64,000 nt of DNA. Source: Ianthella basta (Eukaryota; Porifera; Demospongiae; Verongiida; Ianthellidae). A model generated the notes under the pieces. It was not told the DNA's origin. It searched no databases and saw only the letters and a list, made by a program, of their open reading frames with translations. This document shows positions 11,290-24,200 of this stretch, piece by piece. Location: NCBI GenBank assembly GCA_964019415.1, contig OZ025886.1, forward strand, positions 3,171,701-3,235,700, given 5' to 3'. The translations under genes and the position numbers were made by a program. The first letter of the stretch is position 1, and every line of letters starts with the position of its first letter.

Positions 11290-12620
11290 TTCACTACAGC
11301 TATATATATAGTGGGCAAAACGCTAAAAGCTGGTGGCAGCGCAGACTGCTGACTCAGCTTGCACCGGGAGACAGCATGCTTGCAATAGCACAATATGGAT
11401 ATTACTCATCAAAGACCTGGCTTCTAGTCAAAGAGGCCTGGTATTGCCTACCTGCACTGCCTATGAATAGGTGGTGCAGGCTTTTGGTGTCACCGACATA
11501 AGGATAACATCACTAGGTCGTAAGTACCTTGGCTCAACTAATGAATGAAGAATTCAAATCTGCATATGTTTGAGCAAAAGTAAAAGAATGGAAAGCCAAA
11601 TTGGAGAAGCTGGCAGACATTGCAGTGAGTCAACCACAGCCTGCATACTGTGCGCTGAATCAGAGACTCAAGCACAGATGGTCCTATCTGTCCAGAACGA
11701 CGGAAAATTGAGGACACTATCAGACACAAGGTCATCCCAGCCATAACAGGCAAGAGTAACATCAATGACACAGAAAGAGAGCTCTTTGCCATGCCTGCCT
11801 GACTGGGAGGGCCTGGCTCGGTATTGACATTCTACCAGAGATTGCTGACCAATTACATGCCACATCTAGAGCCATCAGCCAGCCCCTGAAAGATGCAATA
11901 AGAAATGGCAATGGAAGTGGAGACCTTATTGATGCGAAGCAAGATGAAGCTTCATGAAAGAAAAGGGTAGAAACGAGAAGATGAGAAACGAAGCAGAAAT
12001 CCATGACCAACTACCCTCAAGCATGAAGTGGAACTGGCGCAGGAGAAGGGTGCATCGACGTGGTTGACAGTTCTGCCTATTGAGGAACATGGCTTTGCTT
12101 TGCATAAAGGTGCATTTCATGATGCCTTGGCCTTGAGAAATGGATGGTGACTACATGACATGCCAAGTGTCTGCGCATCTGTGGGAAGCAGAATGACGTC
12201 AGCCATACCCTAAGCTGTGCTAGGGGAGGATACGTCATCATGAGACACAATGAGATTCGAGACGCAACAGCCGACCTGCTCTGAGAGGTGACCTCATGTA
12301 TTGAAGTGGAGCCTGCACTCCAGCTAGTTACAGGAGAGAAAAATGAACTGACTATCAGCCAAAGTGGATGACAACTGCTGACTGTATGTGAAATGTAGAG
12401 GATTCTGGTCAAGCTATCAAGATGCATTCTTTGAGGTGAGGGTTTTTAACCCCCTAGCATCGAGCTACCAGAGTACCACCATTCAGGTCATCTACAAATC
12501 GCAAGAGCAAGAGAAGAGATCATACAATCAGAGAGTCTGCAAAATTGAATATGGACCATTCACACCCCTTGTTATGTTATGCAATGGGAGGGATAGGCCC
12601 ATCTGCCACCATTTTCTCTG
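11290..12620 (+). pseudogene. RLE-type non-LTR retrotransposon remnant, copy 1 (3' half)
   Basis: Fragments in changing frames match the other two copies in this window: RT thumb (KTWLLVKEA, TSLGRKYLGS), a segment with PAITGKSNI, a linker with [12 protein letters not shown], a remnant of the zinc-knuckle region and a C-terminal endonuclease-like part (EVRVFNP, QRVCKIEYGPFTP). Several stops and frameshifts make it non-functional. The assignment to restriction-like-endonuclease elements is inferred from the RT, zinc-knuckle, DVR-F order. Confidence 0.6.
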
Positions 12621-13881
12621 TACATAAACAGATTAGTATCAGAGTTGAAGCGTAGAGACTGTGGGGTTGTGTGTGGTGGAATGCTGGTGTCTAGTCTCCT
12701 GTTTGTAGATGACACAGTCTTTTTGGCCGAGAATGCAGAGGATATGAGAAGGAGCCTGCAGTGTCTACAATCTTGGTGTGAGGAATGGTCCATGGAGATA
12801 AATGTGGAGAAGAGTGATATGATGTACACGAGGAAGAAGAGAGTGGACAGATGTGCAGCTACCTTCAAGATTGGTATGGATGAAATCCCTTGGGTTTCCT
12901 CATAATAAGTATTTAGGGTGTGTGATAGATGAGTACCTAGTCTGTTCTGGGATGGTAGAGCATCGGGTGAAGCTAAGTTCACAGACTTTGGGCACATGGT
13001 TGCGGAGGTGCCGCGAGTCAGTTGGAGAGATGAATGGCAGATCCTTTCTACAATTGTTGCAGTCTTTGGTGGAATCTGTGTTAATATATGGAGTTGAGGT
13101 TTGGGGGCTGCCACCACAAGTCAGGATTGAGCCAGATCCAGCTATGGGCTTTGCGTATCTTTTTGGTGTGGGACTAGGTCACCTTAAGGCATCATTGCTG
13201 ATGGAAGCAGATGCTGTGCCAGTTGCTTGGTTAGCAAGGGTCAGATGTGCTGCATTTTGGGTTGGAATACTGTCTAACCCCTTGTATGAGGGCAGGATTT
13301 TGAGAGTAGTTGCAGTGGAAGATATGGAGTGTGGAGGGTCATGGATGATGAGACTGCAGGAGCGTCTTAAGATATTTGGGTGGTGTGGTGTTGGAACTGA
13401 GGAGATACAGGGCCTATCCAGTGTAGAAATCAAAGTTATGTTAGAAACTTGTGCAAAGAGGTTGATTGAGGATGAATGGACATGTGAGCTTAGCACCAAA
13501 CGTAAGTTGGCAACTTTGCGGCTACTAAAAGAAACGGGTAATAAATCACGATGCTTGGATGTAGCTAGTAAGACTCTGAGACAGATGATGATAGCATTGA
13601 GAGGTGGGACAGCCCCCCTTATGATTGAGAGTGGACAATGGCGAGGGCTGAGAGAAGGTGTCGGGAGTGTCAATCAGGAAGATTGAGTATGTGCCCCATT
13701 GGTTGTTGAAGTGTGATGCATGGGCCACAGAACGACAACCTCTCTTGCAGTGGATGAGGCAAATAATCAATGAAGTTGATAGTCTCAGAGAGAATGACAA
13801 GCTGATCTGCATATTGGACAAGGGAGGCCAGCACGCGTCAGTATTAAAAATCATTATGAAGATGTGGACTGTTCGAGTCTA
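12611..13881 (+). pseudogene. CR1/L2-like non-LTR retrotransposon RT fragment
   Basis: Begins within the RT palm (INRLVSELKRR, then FVDDTVFLAE, the YxDD-type motif), shifts frame near 12,895 into NKYLGCVID, and continues for 270 codons through VLIYGVEVWGLPP to about 13,686. A second shift leads to PHWLLKCDAW ending at 13,881. The 5' part is missing and the frameshifts make it inactive. It joins directly to the 3' end of the preceding retroelement remnant. Confidence 0.7.
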
Positions 13882-14127
13882 GCAGCTAAAGAACACTCCC
13901 ATGCAAGTACCTGGCCGGACTGATTGTTGCTGAACTGACTAATTGACAGTACTGTCTATGTGCATATTATTTTATTCAGTTTTAGTACAACAGATGCCAG
14001 ATAGTAAGCATAACACATGGTGATGATGACACTTAAGTTAGTGGAGATTGATAATTATTGGAGTTGCTCAGAGTTACTCAGACAGCCTGGCCTCTCGTGT
14101 GATGAGGTCTGCATAACATCGATGGCA

Positions 14128-14547
14128 GGCCGTGTATAATTTTCGGACCAGAACGGACCGACCGGACCGGACCAATACATTAGATAGGGGCCTGTGCGGT
14201 CGATCAAAAAGCTGCTACTCACGTTTTCGCCCTTTGTATTGACTTGTCTTGCTCTTCATTGGTTTCTTTGCGCTTGGTAAGATTCTCCAGTAAATCAGAG
14301 CACTGTTCGGCTTGCGACAGGATGTTGATACATAAAAAAGTAAATGTCAGTTAGCCAAATGGTGCTCTAACTTACTGGTCCCGTCTGGAGAGTCGTACCA
14401 AGCACAGAGAAAACCAACCTAGTGCAGACAAGTCGATACAAAGGGCGAAAGTGTGAGTAGCAGCTTTCTGATGGACCGCACAGGCCCCTATCTAATGTAT
14501 TGGTCCGGTCCGGTCGGTCCGTTTTGGTCCGAAAATTACACCCGACC
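14128..14547. mobile_element. hAT-like MITE with 8-bp target duplication
   Basis: A 420-bp element whose ends are inverted copies: GGCCGTGTATAATTTTCGG at the left and, reading inward from the right, GGTCGGGTGTAATTTTCGG. About 125 bp of each arm are nearly identical, with weaker pairing towards the centre. The flanks are a perfect 8-bp duplication CGATGGCA at 14120-14127 and 14548-14555. No ORF. The 8-bp duplication fits hAT-superfamily integration. Confidence 0.8.
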
Positions 14548-14640
14548 CGATGGCATCATGCTTAACTAAAGTGGCAATAATTGGTTTCTGGGCAACGTCG
14601 CTTGGCTAGTTCCTTTGTTCCCGAACTGTTGTTCTTGCTG

Positions 14641-14931
14641 CCAGCAAACATGTCTATTCGTTCTTACTTGGTACCCAAGCGCAACATTGTTCCAGAGATG
14701 GAGGAGATTGTTCCTCCCTCAATGACGAAAGCTGTACGGAAACAAGTGGAGAGCACTAAGCGCGTGGCTGCAGCTGTGCAAGGCGGATCGGTGGCCATGG
14801 GGTCGAGGAAAAGGGGCGAATATGACAAAACAATCACAGAGACTCATGGCCAGAAAGCCAAGATTGCCAGGTATGCTGCTGAAAATGGCATACTCTGTAT
14901 ATCCGCAAATATTTCACCCGTGAATATTTAA
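14641..14931 (+). pseudogene. Transposase-associated N-terminal fragment (KRGxY type)
   Basis: An open segment from ATG 14650 begins MSIRSYLVPKRNI and contains SRKRGEYDK and KAKIARYAAENG. This start and spacing are typical of N-terminal HTH regions of transposon-derived proteins common in sponge and cnidarian genomes. The homology ends around 14,880 and no catalytic part follows before the LTN1 3' end. It could be one exon of a larger gene, but truncation seems likelier. Confidence 0.4.
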
Positions 14932-15176
14932 ACACCACTGTACCCAGCACCTGCAAATTTAAAAATGCGAAAACCGTGAAAATTGCAAATCCATGAAATT
15001 TAAACCATGCGAAAATTAAAGCACATACAGTACAGTGACCCTCACCCTTGACACATACGTACATATGTAAGTGTGCAGTATCATTATGAACTCTGTGAAG
15101 TACCTATAGCTAATGAGATGTCATGCACACAGTAAAAGTATACAGATTATAGGATAGTAACTGACGGGATGCTGGT

Positions 15177-15236
15177 CTAGAATAAGTTTCTACAAAGAGG
15201 ACAAGTGCTTTTTCCGCTGGTGCTGAACCATTTGTA
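15177..15236 (-). CDS. LTN1: LTN1 exon 39 (RING end and stop)
   Basis: 19 codons plus [22 protein letters not shown] completes the RING with the final CPLC pair. The stop falls five residues after the last zinc ligand, as in other listerins. Confidence 0.95.
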   Translation of the reverse strand, partial: YKWFSTSGKSTCPLCRNLF

Positions 15237-18200
15237 CTGCAGAGGAAAAAAAACACTGCTCAGTGTCCAGTGAATTGGAAGGACTCAGCATAAACTTCTG
15301 TGCAGACATACACATCCAGGTGCAATACAGCAAAATGCTTCATGACCCCATCTTACCCCTGTCCTGTACCCACCTCCCATCAACTCACCAAGCAAGCAGA
15401 ATGGAACTTGTTTTGGCATGTCTTGCATGCAAGCTTCGGAAGGGAGTAGTTCGCAGTGTGAATGATGCTGAAACAAATCATGCAGTCCTGAACTCCAGAG
15501 AAGTGCTTATCTAAGTTAGCTTTCCAAAGCTGTAGTCCATCATTTAAGGAACCATTCTGTACATAACAGTTAAGCCAGTGTGAATCACATTGACCACTAC
15601 CGTAGACTGCATGGTGCAAGGATGTAATACTGTTGTACATATGAACAGGTACACGGTTGTAAAGCTTACAATGCTCCCATTGCCAACCTGGTTAGTGAGG
15701 AAAATGTTAAGCTGAAGCATCCACTTCCTCCACTGAGTGGCCTCTACTCGAACTCTCTTGCCTTCCTTCACAGAAGGAGGTTGCAAAGGGTAGTCCTCAG
15801 GAAGTGTCACGAGCAGCTCCACCGAAACTTCATCCACTCTGTATGTAACTGACACTTCAGAAACCTCGGTGAAAACCTTAACCTGCACATCAAAAGCATG
15901 AACAATTTATTGGTTATCTTACTCTCGAATGTGTCACTGTTTGCTGCTAAGCACTAAGCAACTGTCACTATTGAATGCATACAGCAGGCACATGAGAAGT
16001 GACTACACTCTGCCATTGTACAATCTGCATGACATGCCTCCATATTGTCACTGCTACCACCTGACTCCTGAAGAGCTTTCAGTTGAATCCTTCTCAGAAC
16101 TGGGCTAATGGACTGACTAGTAAATCTACAAGTATGGAAACATGCAGTGTATGACATCACAGTAACACACACAGTACACTATATGTAGCTACAAATAGTC
16201 ATAACGTGAAAAGTGATTTATTAATTAGCTTACCACAATAATGAACTAATAAACCTATGGTTGCTAACACAGGTGCACCTGTTACAACTAGTCTCGCATA
16301 GCCCAGACCGCTTCTTCCCCTCCATTTTTATATTATGATGTCATTGGTCAGGGACAAATTTTGTTCTGTGCACCACGGAAGTTGGGGCTCATTAATATGC
16401 AGTTACCATAGTGATAACATTATTCATAATAACATCATGTGGGCAACGCGAAAGTGAGATTGGACATTCAATCGATGATGGCAGTGACTTTGAGAGACCT
16501 TACCCACTTGTTAGCAGACATTGCTGGATCGCTTGGGACCGCATCTTTCAAGGATAAGCAGAATGAAGCACTGTACTGTGTGAGCATTTTTTAGTCACCC
16601 TACCACTTATATTACAACAATAGCAATGTTTGTTAAGGTTATTATCTAACTCAAAGTTGTAATAATGACACCTGAGAGTGAGAGCTATGAATCATACAAC
16701 AAGGGGAAGTGGGTTATAATTTAAAACCTAACTGTTGCCAAGGCAACTACCCACTTGGTGGGATTCATAGGTAGTGCAGATTATGATAGCAGTGATGGCT
16801 CCCCATGCCTTACATTGTTTGAAGCCTTAACTCATGTGATTGTGTGCAAACCTCTCATCAGCGTTCTATTGGCACCTGGTAAGCAGATGACACTTACAGC
16901 CCATTTACACTAGTGGAATGGTCCCGTAACTGGTTATGAGAACCATTCTGTGGATCAGTTCTCATTGGTTCAGCCCCTGTTTACACTTTTTACAGCGAAT
17001 CAGGTTCGAGTAGTCCAAATGAAGTGCGGAAAATGAACATAGTACTCTCCAACAGACAATTTCCATTGCGTAGGCGCCGGATTTCTGAACGAAAGGCACA
17101 GTTATCGGTATTTGCCGCCTGAGCAGCCTTCTCCCATACACATTTCGATTGAAAGAAGCACCTCTGCGTCACTCCAGACACCAGCCATTGCTTTTACTTG
17201 CTTAGAGCACAATACAGGTCGCTATTGAAGAATTAGACCTACTGAAGCTTCTCCATGCTCTCTAACTACCCGGTTACGTGCGAGACAAGTGGCGTGAACA
17301 GCCGCTTACAAGCGGTATCATTTTCACTAGCGAACGAAATGGTTCTGGACCAGTTTGTACCACCTACCCGAGGTGGTACCATTCCGCCTGGAATGGTTCA
17401 CTTTAGAACTGTTCCACGCCTGCTTACACTACAGTAAGAACAGTTCTGGAACCGTTCCAGAACTGTTACACCACATAGTGTAATACCACGTTCACACAAC
17501 AGATACCGTTCTGAAGTGAACCGTTCCCAATCGTATAGAACCACGCTGGGAACCGTCCACACCGTCGTTCACACGTGCAAACGGTAACCAAGCCAACCCG
17601 GTTCTGTAGCATAGGTGAAACCACTGTCTCACGGAGAGCGAGGCTACTTCTAAAGCGTCTGCATTCTTCCGGGACACGACATGCGGACATGCATGCTCGC
17701 ATCGCACGTGTCATTCTCGAGTTTCCGGATAATTGAGCCAGTCAACACCGTGCCAGCACGGCAAGGTGATGTGGCCCGAGCACAGTTTGTCTGATGCGGT
17801 TCAGTACAGTTCGCTTATCGTTCACACAATGACTAGAAACCAAACTGAACCAAACCGAACCTTACCAGCACAATTTTAATGCCCGTGTGAATTTGGTGGG
17901 CTTTCTTGCTCCATCGCATCACAAATCAGTGATTCCAATGCATGCATTCAGTGCTGAATACAGCAGAGCAAAATATGCAAAGTGGTGGGGGGATTCTCAA
18001 CAACACTTACAGTGGCTGCCTCGTCTCCATTCTGTAGCTAGCTACAGTGAATTCAGATGATGTTTTCTGCAAGTAATACAAACTCAGTAAAGTCTGGTGT
18101 ATGTAACTACTTACAGTGAACCTGTGCTGTAAGCTTTTTCTTGCCATGAATTACCAGTTGTGTGTGCGTGTGTCATCTCTACACAGTTAAGTTTGTTCTA

Positions 18201-21200
18201 GAGAGTGGAGAGGGGACTTTTGGTTTCTAGTTAGTAAGTTTGTGCTACCTAACCCTTTGTTCACACCCCCGAAACATGTATATTACGTACACTCTCCGAT
18301 TATGACTTCAGATGAACATGGATGGTGTAGTGTTCAGAAGAGAGACAACTGCTCACCACCTGTCTTTACACAGTGCAAGTTACAACACAATATAACACAC
18401 AGTCATACATTACGAAGACGTTGACATTCAGGTATCGTTGCAACTCTCTCAGGCTACAAACTTACAACTTCAAATATCTGAATTGAATCAAAGCTTGAAA
18501 GGTCATGGCATTCCTCAATAAGCTCAATTGTGTTACTCTAGTTTATTTGTGTTACCAGTGTCTGAAAGCTACCTGCTTCTATGCTAAACAGAACAAGCAC
18601 TCTCCATTCCTACTGTTGCTATTATGGTTAGCCCTTATTTGGAGGGAGCATCCTTGTATGTAATGCGTACATCCTGCACAGGTTGAGCTTCAAGTGGCTA
18701 TGGTAGGCAGCTGAAACACCCATGTCTCATCTTCAGCAATATATAGTTACCACCAAAACCACATAGTCAATCATTTCCCACCATACTGTAAGATAAGTAT
18801 GACACAGAATCCGCTCATATCTGTATGAGATATATGTATTAATTGTGGTTGGTTACCATGGCAATGCCAAAAACATCAAAGGAAAAGACTGGGGTATATA
18901 TCGTATATATCCCAGCTAGCCGGGTTATAAATATACCAGGAGCTCTGGGCTCTTATTTTCAGCCAATCCGACTCATGTCCAAAGTTTACTTCATTATAAA
19001 ATTGTTTGTTTTTCACACCTTTTGTGTTAAGCAGCTGCTGTCCACATTGCATGCATCACTTTCTTGCAGCATGTGCATGTGTCACCTTGTCATGTCATGT
19101 GAAATCATTAAGCAAGAAATGCCGGGAAGTGGCCATTTCTCTAGTGAACACAACATGTTTCCGCTGCTGCAATACTGCAACAAGTTTAAGCGCTTCCGTG
19201 CAAGCAGGGCATTCTCGACAAACTTACAGTGGCTGCCTTGTCTCCATTCTGTAGCTACAGCGAATTCAGATGATGATTTCCGCAAGTAATCCGTTCCTGT
19301 TGCCAATATGTTCACTCGACTTCCTCGAGCCAGTGGAGCTTAACATTTTCTTCATTTTGCTGCAAAACAATGACCAGCCGAGCTCAGTGGTTGCACGCAG
19401 TCCAGTCAGTTGTTCATAGTAGTCTTCCAGTGAGATTTCCTTCAGTCAGCATGCGCTTGCAAGGTACCATTATCTTCCCCATGGCAGCTTGTTGGAGTAT
19501 CTGAGCAGGAACGCTGAAACTCTCGCCGTAGTGGCCACATAGTGACACAATGCAAACAAAGAAAGTCGATGCTTAAAACACTAACCTTGTCTTCTTGCCA
19601 ACTGGAGGGAAAGAGCGCTTATTTAAGTGACACGTGGGGCATATAAAAGTTATAGACCTTATAGTGTGCAATATGATGCATACACAGCACTTGCCCTCGG
19701 TCGCTTTGCACCCTAGGGGCTCGAGCTGTATATGCGTCATATTGCACACCAAGTGGTCTATAACTATTACCTATACCATGGTGCTGAGGTGTATATGAAT
19801 TATAGGCACACGAGTTGTAGCGTGTCCAAGTCTGAGGGCCTGAAGTTAAACCACTGGACCAACACTCTAAGGAACTATGGCAACAGACAGCATTTCGGTG
19901 GGTAATATATCCCATGCAAGAGGGTAATATCAGATGTTACCCAGGAAGGGTAACATCAAGGTTGTGGTTAGTAAGTGACATAAATGCAATGCAGCCACAA
20001 TATGCATCATAAAAACATGACGGTAACCAAAAACAGACAGCGGTTATCAAAGAGCGGGTAAAACCGTTAATCAGTGAGATTCACTACTACTTTGCTCCAT
20101 GTGTGATATTATGTTTGATGATCGATTTCGAGATGGCTCTGACAGCATACTACAAGCAACGAATTGTTTAGCTTAACTTTGAGAGGAAAGTGTTTTGGGT
20201 ACCCAAGCAGACTGTGTGGTCAGCAATACAGAAGTACAAGGAGCATAGGACAATCTCTCACTTCCCAGGGAGTGGTAGACCGTTTATTCTGACGAGCAAA
20301 TGCTGGAGGTAATTGAAGAGAAGATGAAGCAAGACGATGAGACCACAGCGACCCAGCTCATGAAAGTTGTGGAGGCGCAAGGATGGAGGTCTCTAAGAGC
20401 ACAGTTGAGAGAGCAAGGAAGACAGGTAGGTGCAGGTGCATCAGGGTAGATGTCCACCACAACTGCCTTCCAGAAGCGTATTTTCATCTTTATGGTGACT
20501 TTCTCACTGTCCTTCAGTGGGCCCCTGACGCTCTTCTCTTTCTGAGCCTGGCTACTGACTCAAATACTCTTTATCATCGCATCTCAACGATTCATTACCC
20601 TCATATGGTATAAGAACCTACTGCATACCGCTGAATAACTGAACACCAAGTGTACTGGCTGCAGTGACAACCAAGAGAAATACCCACACCTTCCAGACTT
20701 TGCACATACAAATAATAACATTGTGAATAATATTAACTCTACAAACAGTAATTGTAAACCACTTTCCGTTAATGGTTAACAGTTAAGCATTAGCAAACAA
20801 TGGCTAACCGTTAACTGTGCGCTGATTTTGGCTACCACTTAGTGTCACGTATTTATGAGGCATACAGTAATAGAAATAACAAGTCTGTGTTTGCCACCTA
20901 CGTATTTAATGCAACGCTTTGAAACTGATCGTTCTTCCTTGTACATAGAAGATCTCATGTCCACGCCTATACGTCATAGTGACGAAGCAACTAGCAAGTG
21001 CTACTGTGCAACGAACAGTTCCCTATTGCAAAGATTGCTCTTAATCTTGTTGCTACCCAGGCTCTGGCAGCCATGTAGCTCCACCCTTGAACAGGATCCA
21101 TTTATGAGACAAGATGGCACGGCAAAACCGAAACATAGCTAGCCGGTCTTAGGGAACAGTCAATTGCCAACGGTGTCACTGTGGATAGCTACTGGCTGTT

Positions 21201-24200
21201 CTGCTGCTCTGCTCCATGAAGAGCTGATTCGCATCCAGACCAGTTCCTGGGAGACGTGGCCACCGTCACTGTTGTTAAACCCTATCTATGAGATCAAGAC
21301 ACTTTTGTCAAGGTTCCATGTTCTATTGACTTTCCCACTGACTGAAGGCGTGGTTTGTGCTGTTGCAATGCAGTCCTTGGAAGTGGGTCATAAGTACTAC
21401 ATACGTATAATTCTGAAACAGTGAAGCATTCCCATTTCATGAACCCTTGAAAATAGTATACATATCGGGAATTTATTTGAAAGCAATAACACATACAATG
21501 TTTTTCAAAATCTGTCAATTTTATGTACTATTTGGATGTGCAACATGAAAATGTCCTATAAACTAATGACAAACCAATTACTACTTGTACACCGAGTTAT
21601 GCGTACTTTAATTGCCTACAAGTCAGTCTGAACAAACAAACGAGCACATACATACAGTAAGATACGTATCTCCAAAGATATATCAGTAAGTACATTAAAA
21701 ACAGCAAGCCTACAAACTGCCCAGCCCAGCAAACTGATACTCGTGTGTGCTTAGTAAATTTTAAAGTTTGAACCATGTTTCTTGGTGTGAAATGTGTGCA
21801 TGCAACTTAGGTGTAGACAGTACACACCTTTGAATCTCACTGGCATCTTGGCGCTGAAGAGACAGATACCACTGCCTAAGCATAACTGGAAACTGCCCTG
21901 CCACCTTCCAGTAAATAGAACACGCCAAGCTGGTACTGTTTGGGGAAAGGTCAATAATAGCTGTGGAGGAAGGTGAATAACTGCATTGAAACAAGCAACC
22001 TGAGCCTTTGAGCATAAATAAATATACATACTGGCATGTCAGCACATTACAGGTTACGCAATCTAGACTTGACCCTTTCTTTGACATGTAACGAATAGAC
22101 ATGAACAGGAAGACTCTATGAAATCCAACATACAGTGTACTGCTGCATTCTGAATAATGACTCAGCTGGCTCATCTGGCTTAGATATGAATGGATGGAAG
22201 TGTCACTGTACTTCATTTCAAAATCAGTAATCTCACCTATGCAACAGTCTCACACGTGTTGGATGAAGGCCATGCACCATAAATGGCAACCTAGCTGGTC
22301 TTGAAAACCTGACTGAATGTTAACTGCTTGCCCAGGACAAGTGTCCAGGCATGTGTGGTGACTAAGAATAGAAGTACTCCAATTGTCTACTTGTTGTGAA
22401 TTGTTGCACCCAAGTTAGTCCTCACATGTATCTGAGTACGCATTTTGTACGCATTTGTACGCATGTACAGTTGTGAACCGCGTGTTTTCCTTGCACTGTG
22501 GTTAGTTTTGATGCTTGTGGTTGTCTCGATGTTGCTTCAATCATTGTTGGTGTTGAATGCATGCAAATGTCCAGAGCTATTGTATGGAAGCAGATACCAC
22601 AGTAGGCGACAAAGGTGGTATTGGAGCTACAGTACAGTGTACGGTGAAACGGATAGAAAACTCTACACTACCTAAAAGCCATTAAGGTTATTGTCACTAA
22701 AAGGTTAACAAATGGCAAACCACTAACCATTAAATGTTAGTGAGTAACATTTTAGCTAGTTGGCAAGGTGTGATGAACTGGTGTCATCTGTTTACTAAAC
22801 GTTGTGTGTGTAAGTGTATGTAACTCTGTACTATGTGTAAGTCTGTGTAACTCTGAACTGTGTACTAGCGAACCATTAGTGGTGTTGCAGCTGTGTAACA
22901 GTCCTACATAAGTCCTTGCAGCTGTTGTGTTGTTGGTTGCTGCTATTATTGAAGTGTTCAGTCACGTTGTTAGTGCAAGCGGCACTTCTCGTTCGGATAC
23001 AGTCCTCACACAAGGACAACAATAACTGTATGTGTAGCTCAGTGTTTGGTGCTGGAGAAAGTAAAGAATGGCTGTATCAGCATACATATTGCAAGCAGAA
23101 GAACACACAACTGCAATTAGATTGAAGGCACGCCTCAGCAAACACAACAGTATGCCATCTTGAGGATTGTTCCATACCTCCCTAAAGGCATTACATAACC
23201 CATAAAATAGCACATCTCATTTGTGCAATGTTTCCTATCTGGAAGATGAGCTCGCAGCTGCAAAGTCAAAGTGGAAGGTTTGCTGGACACTTTGCTAAGC
23301 AGAAGATTTATGCCACCCTCCAAGAGTGTTATTGGTGAAGAGGCATGAGGAACAATGTTCGTCGCTGCTGCAGTTGTCTGGTTTGTGCCACAAGGAAAGG
23401 ACCTGGACGACATCAAAACCTGAAGTTGCAGCCAATCCCTGTTGGAGGACCATTTCATACTGTTGGCAAGGATATGTTTCAACTGCCACATTTCCTTGAA
23501 GGAAATGAATATGCCATTGTGTTTGTCATTACTTGACAAAGTGGCCAGATGTTTTTGCAGTGCCAGATCAGTCACTCGACACTTTCGCCAACTCCTCACT
23601 GAAGAGATAGTATCTAGGCATGAAGTACCCAAATGACTTTTGTCTGATCTTTGACCCAATTTCCTGTCCAGTCTAATCAAGAAGGTTGGCCAATTGTTAG
23701 GTACCACCAAAGTTAATACATACATCTGGGTACCACCTTCAATGTGGTGGACTTGTGGGGAAGTTCAACAGCACCCTCATCAACATGTCATCCAAAAGTG
23801 TTGGGAAGTACAAGAATAACTGGGACAAACACCTTCCGTATGTTTTGTTTGTCTACTGTCTTGTGATGCAAGACTCCACCAAATCATCACCATTTTACTT
23901 GTTCTATGGGCAACATCCACAAGTACAGACAGATTTGGCATTGGACCATATTCACACCATGTACCAAATTGATTTGTTGACTATGCAGAAGAGTGGTGAT
24001 ACCGAGACCAAAGCTTATGGGTGTCCAGGCTGCCAGGTGAATCATAAAGCGACTGCAGCTGCCTAAATTCACTCGTAGGAATGGCTATATTCATTACTAT
24101 TCCACACCACATACTGTACCACCACAGGCATGTATCCAGTAGGGATGTTGATTGGCCGCCATTTACGAACACACTTGGATTTGTTGAGACCTGATGTCTC

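Noticed and set aside
12572..13117. 181-codon frame antisense to the RT fragment
   Set aside because: It lies opposite the CR1/L2-like RT and contains no recognisable domain.
21760..22216. 151-codon minus-strand frame as a stand-alone gene
   Set aside because: Only 21828-21960 is coding; it is LTN1 exon 35, and the rest is read-through of flanking introns.
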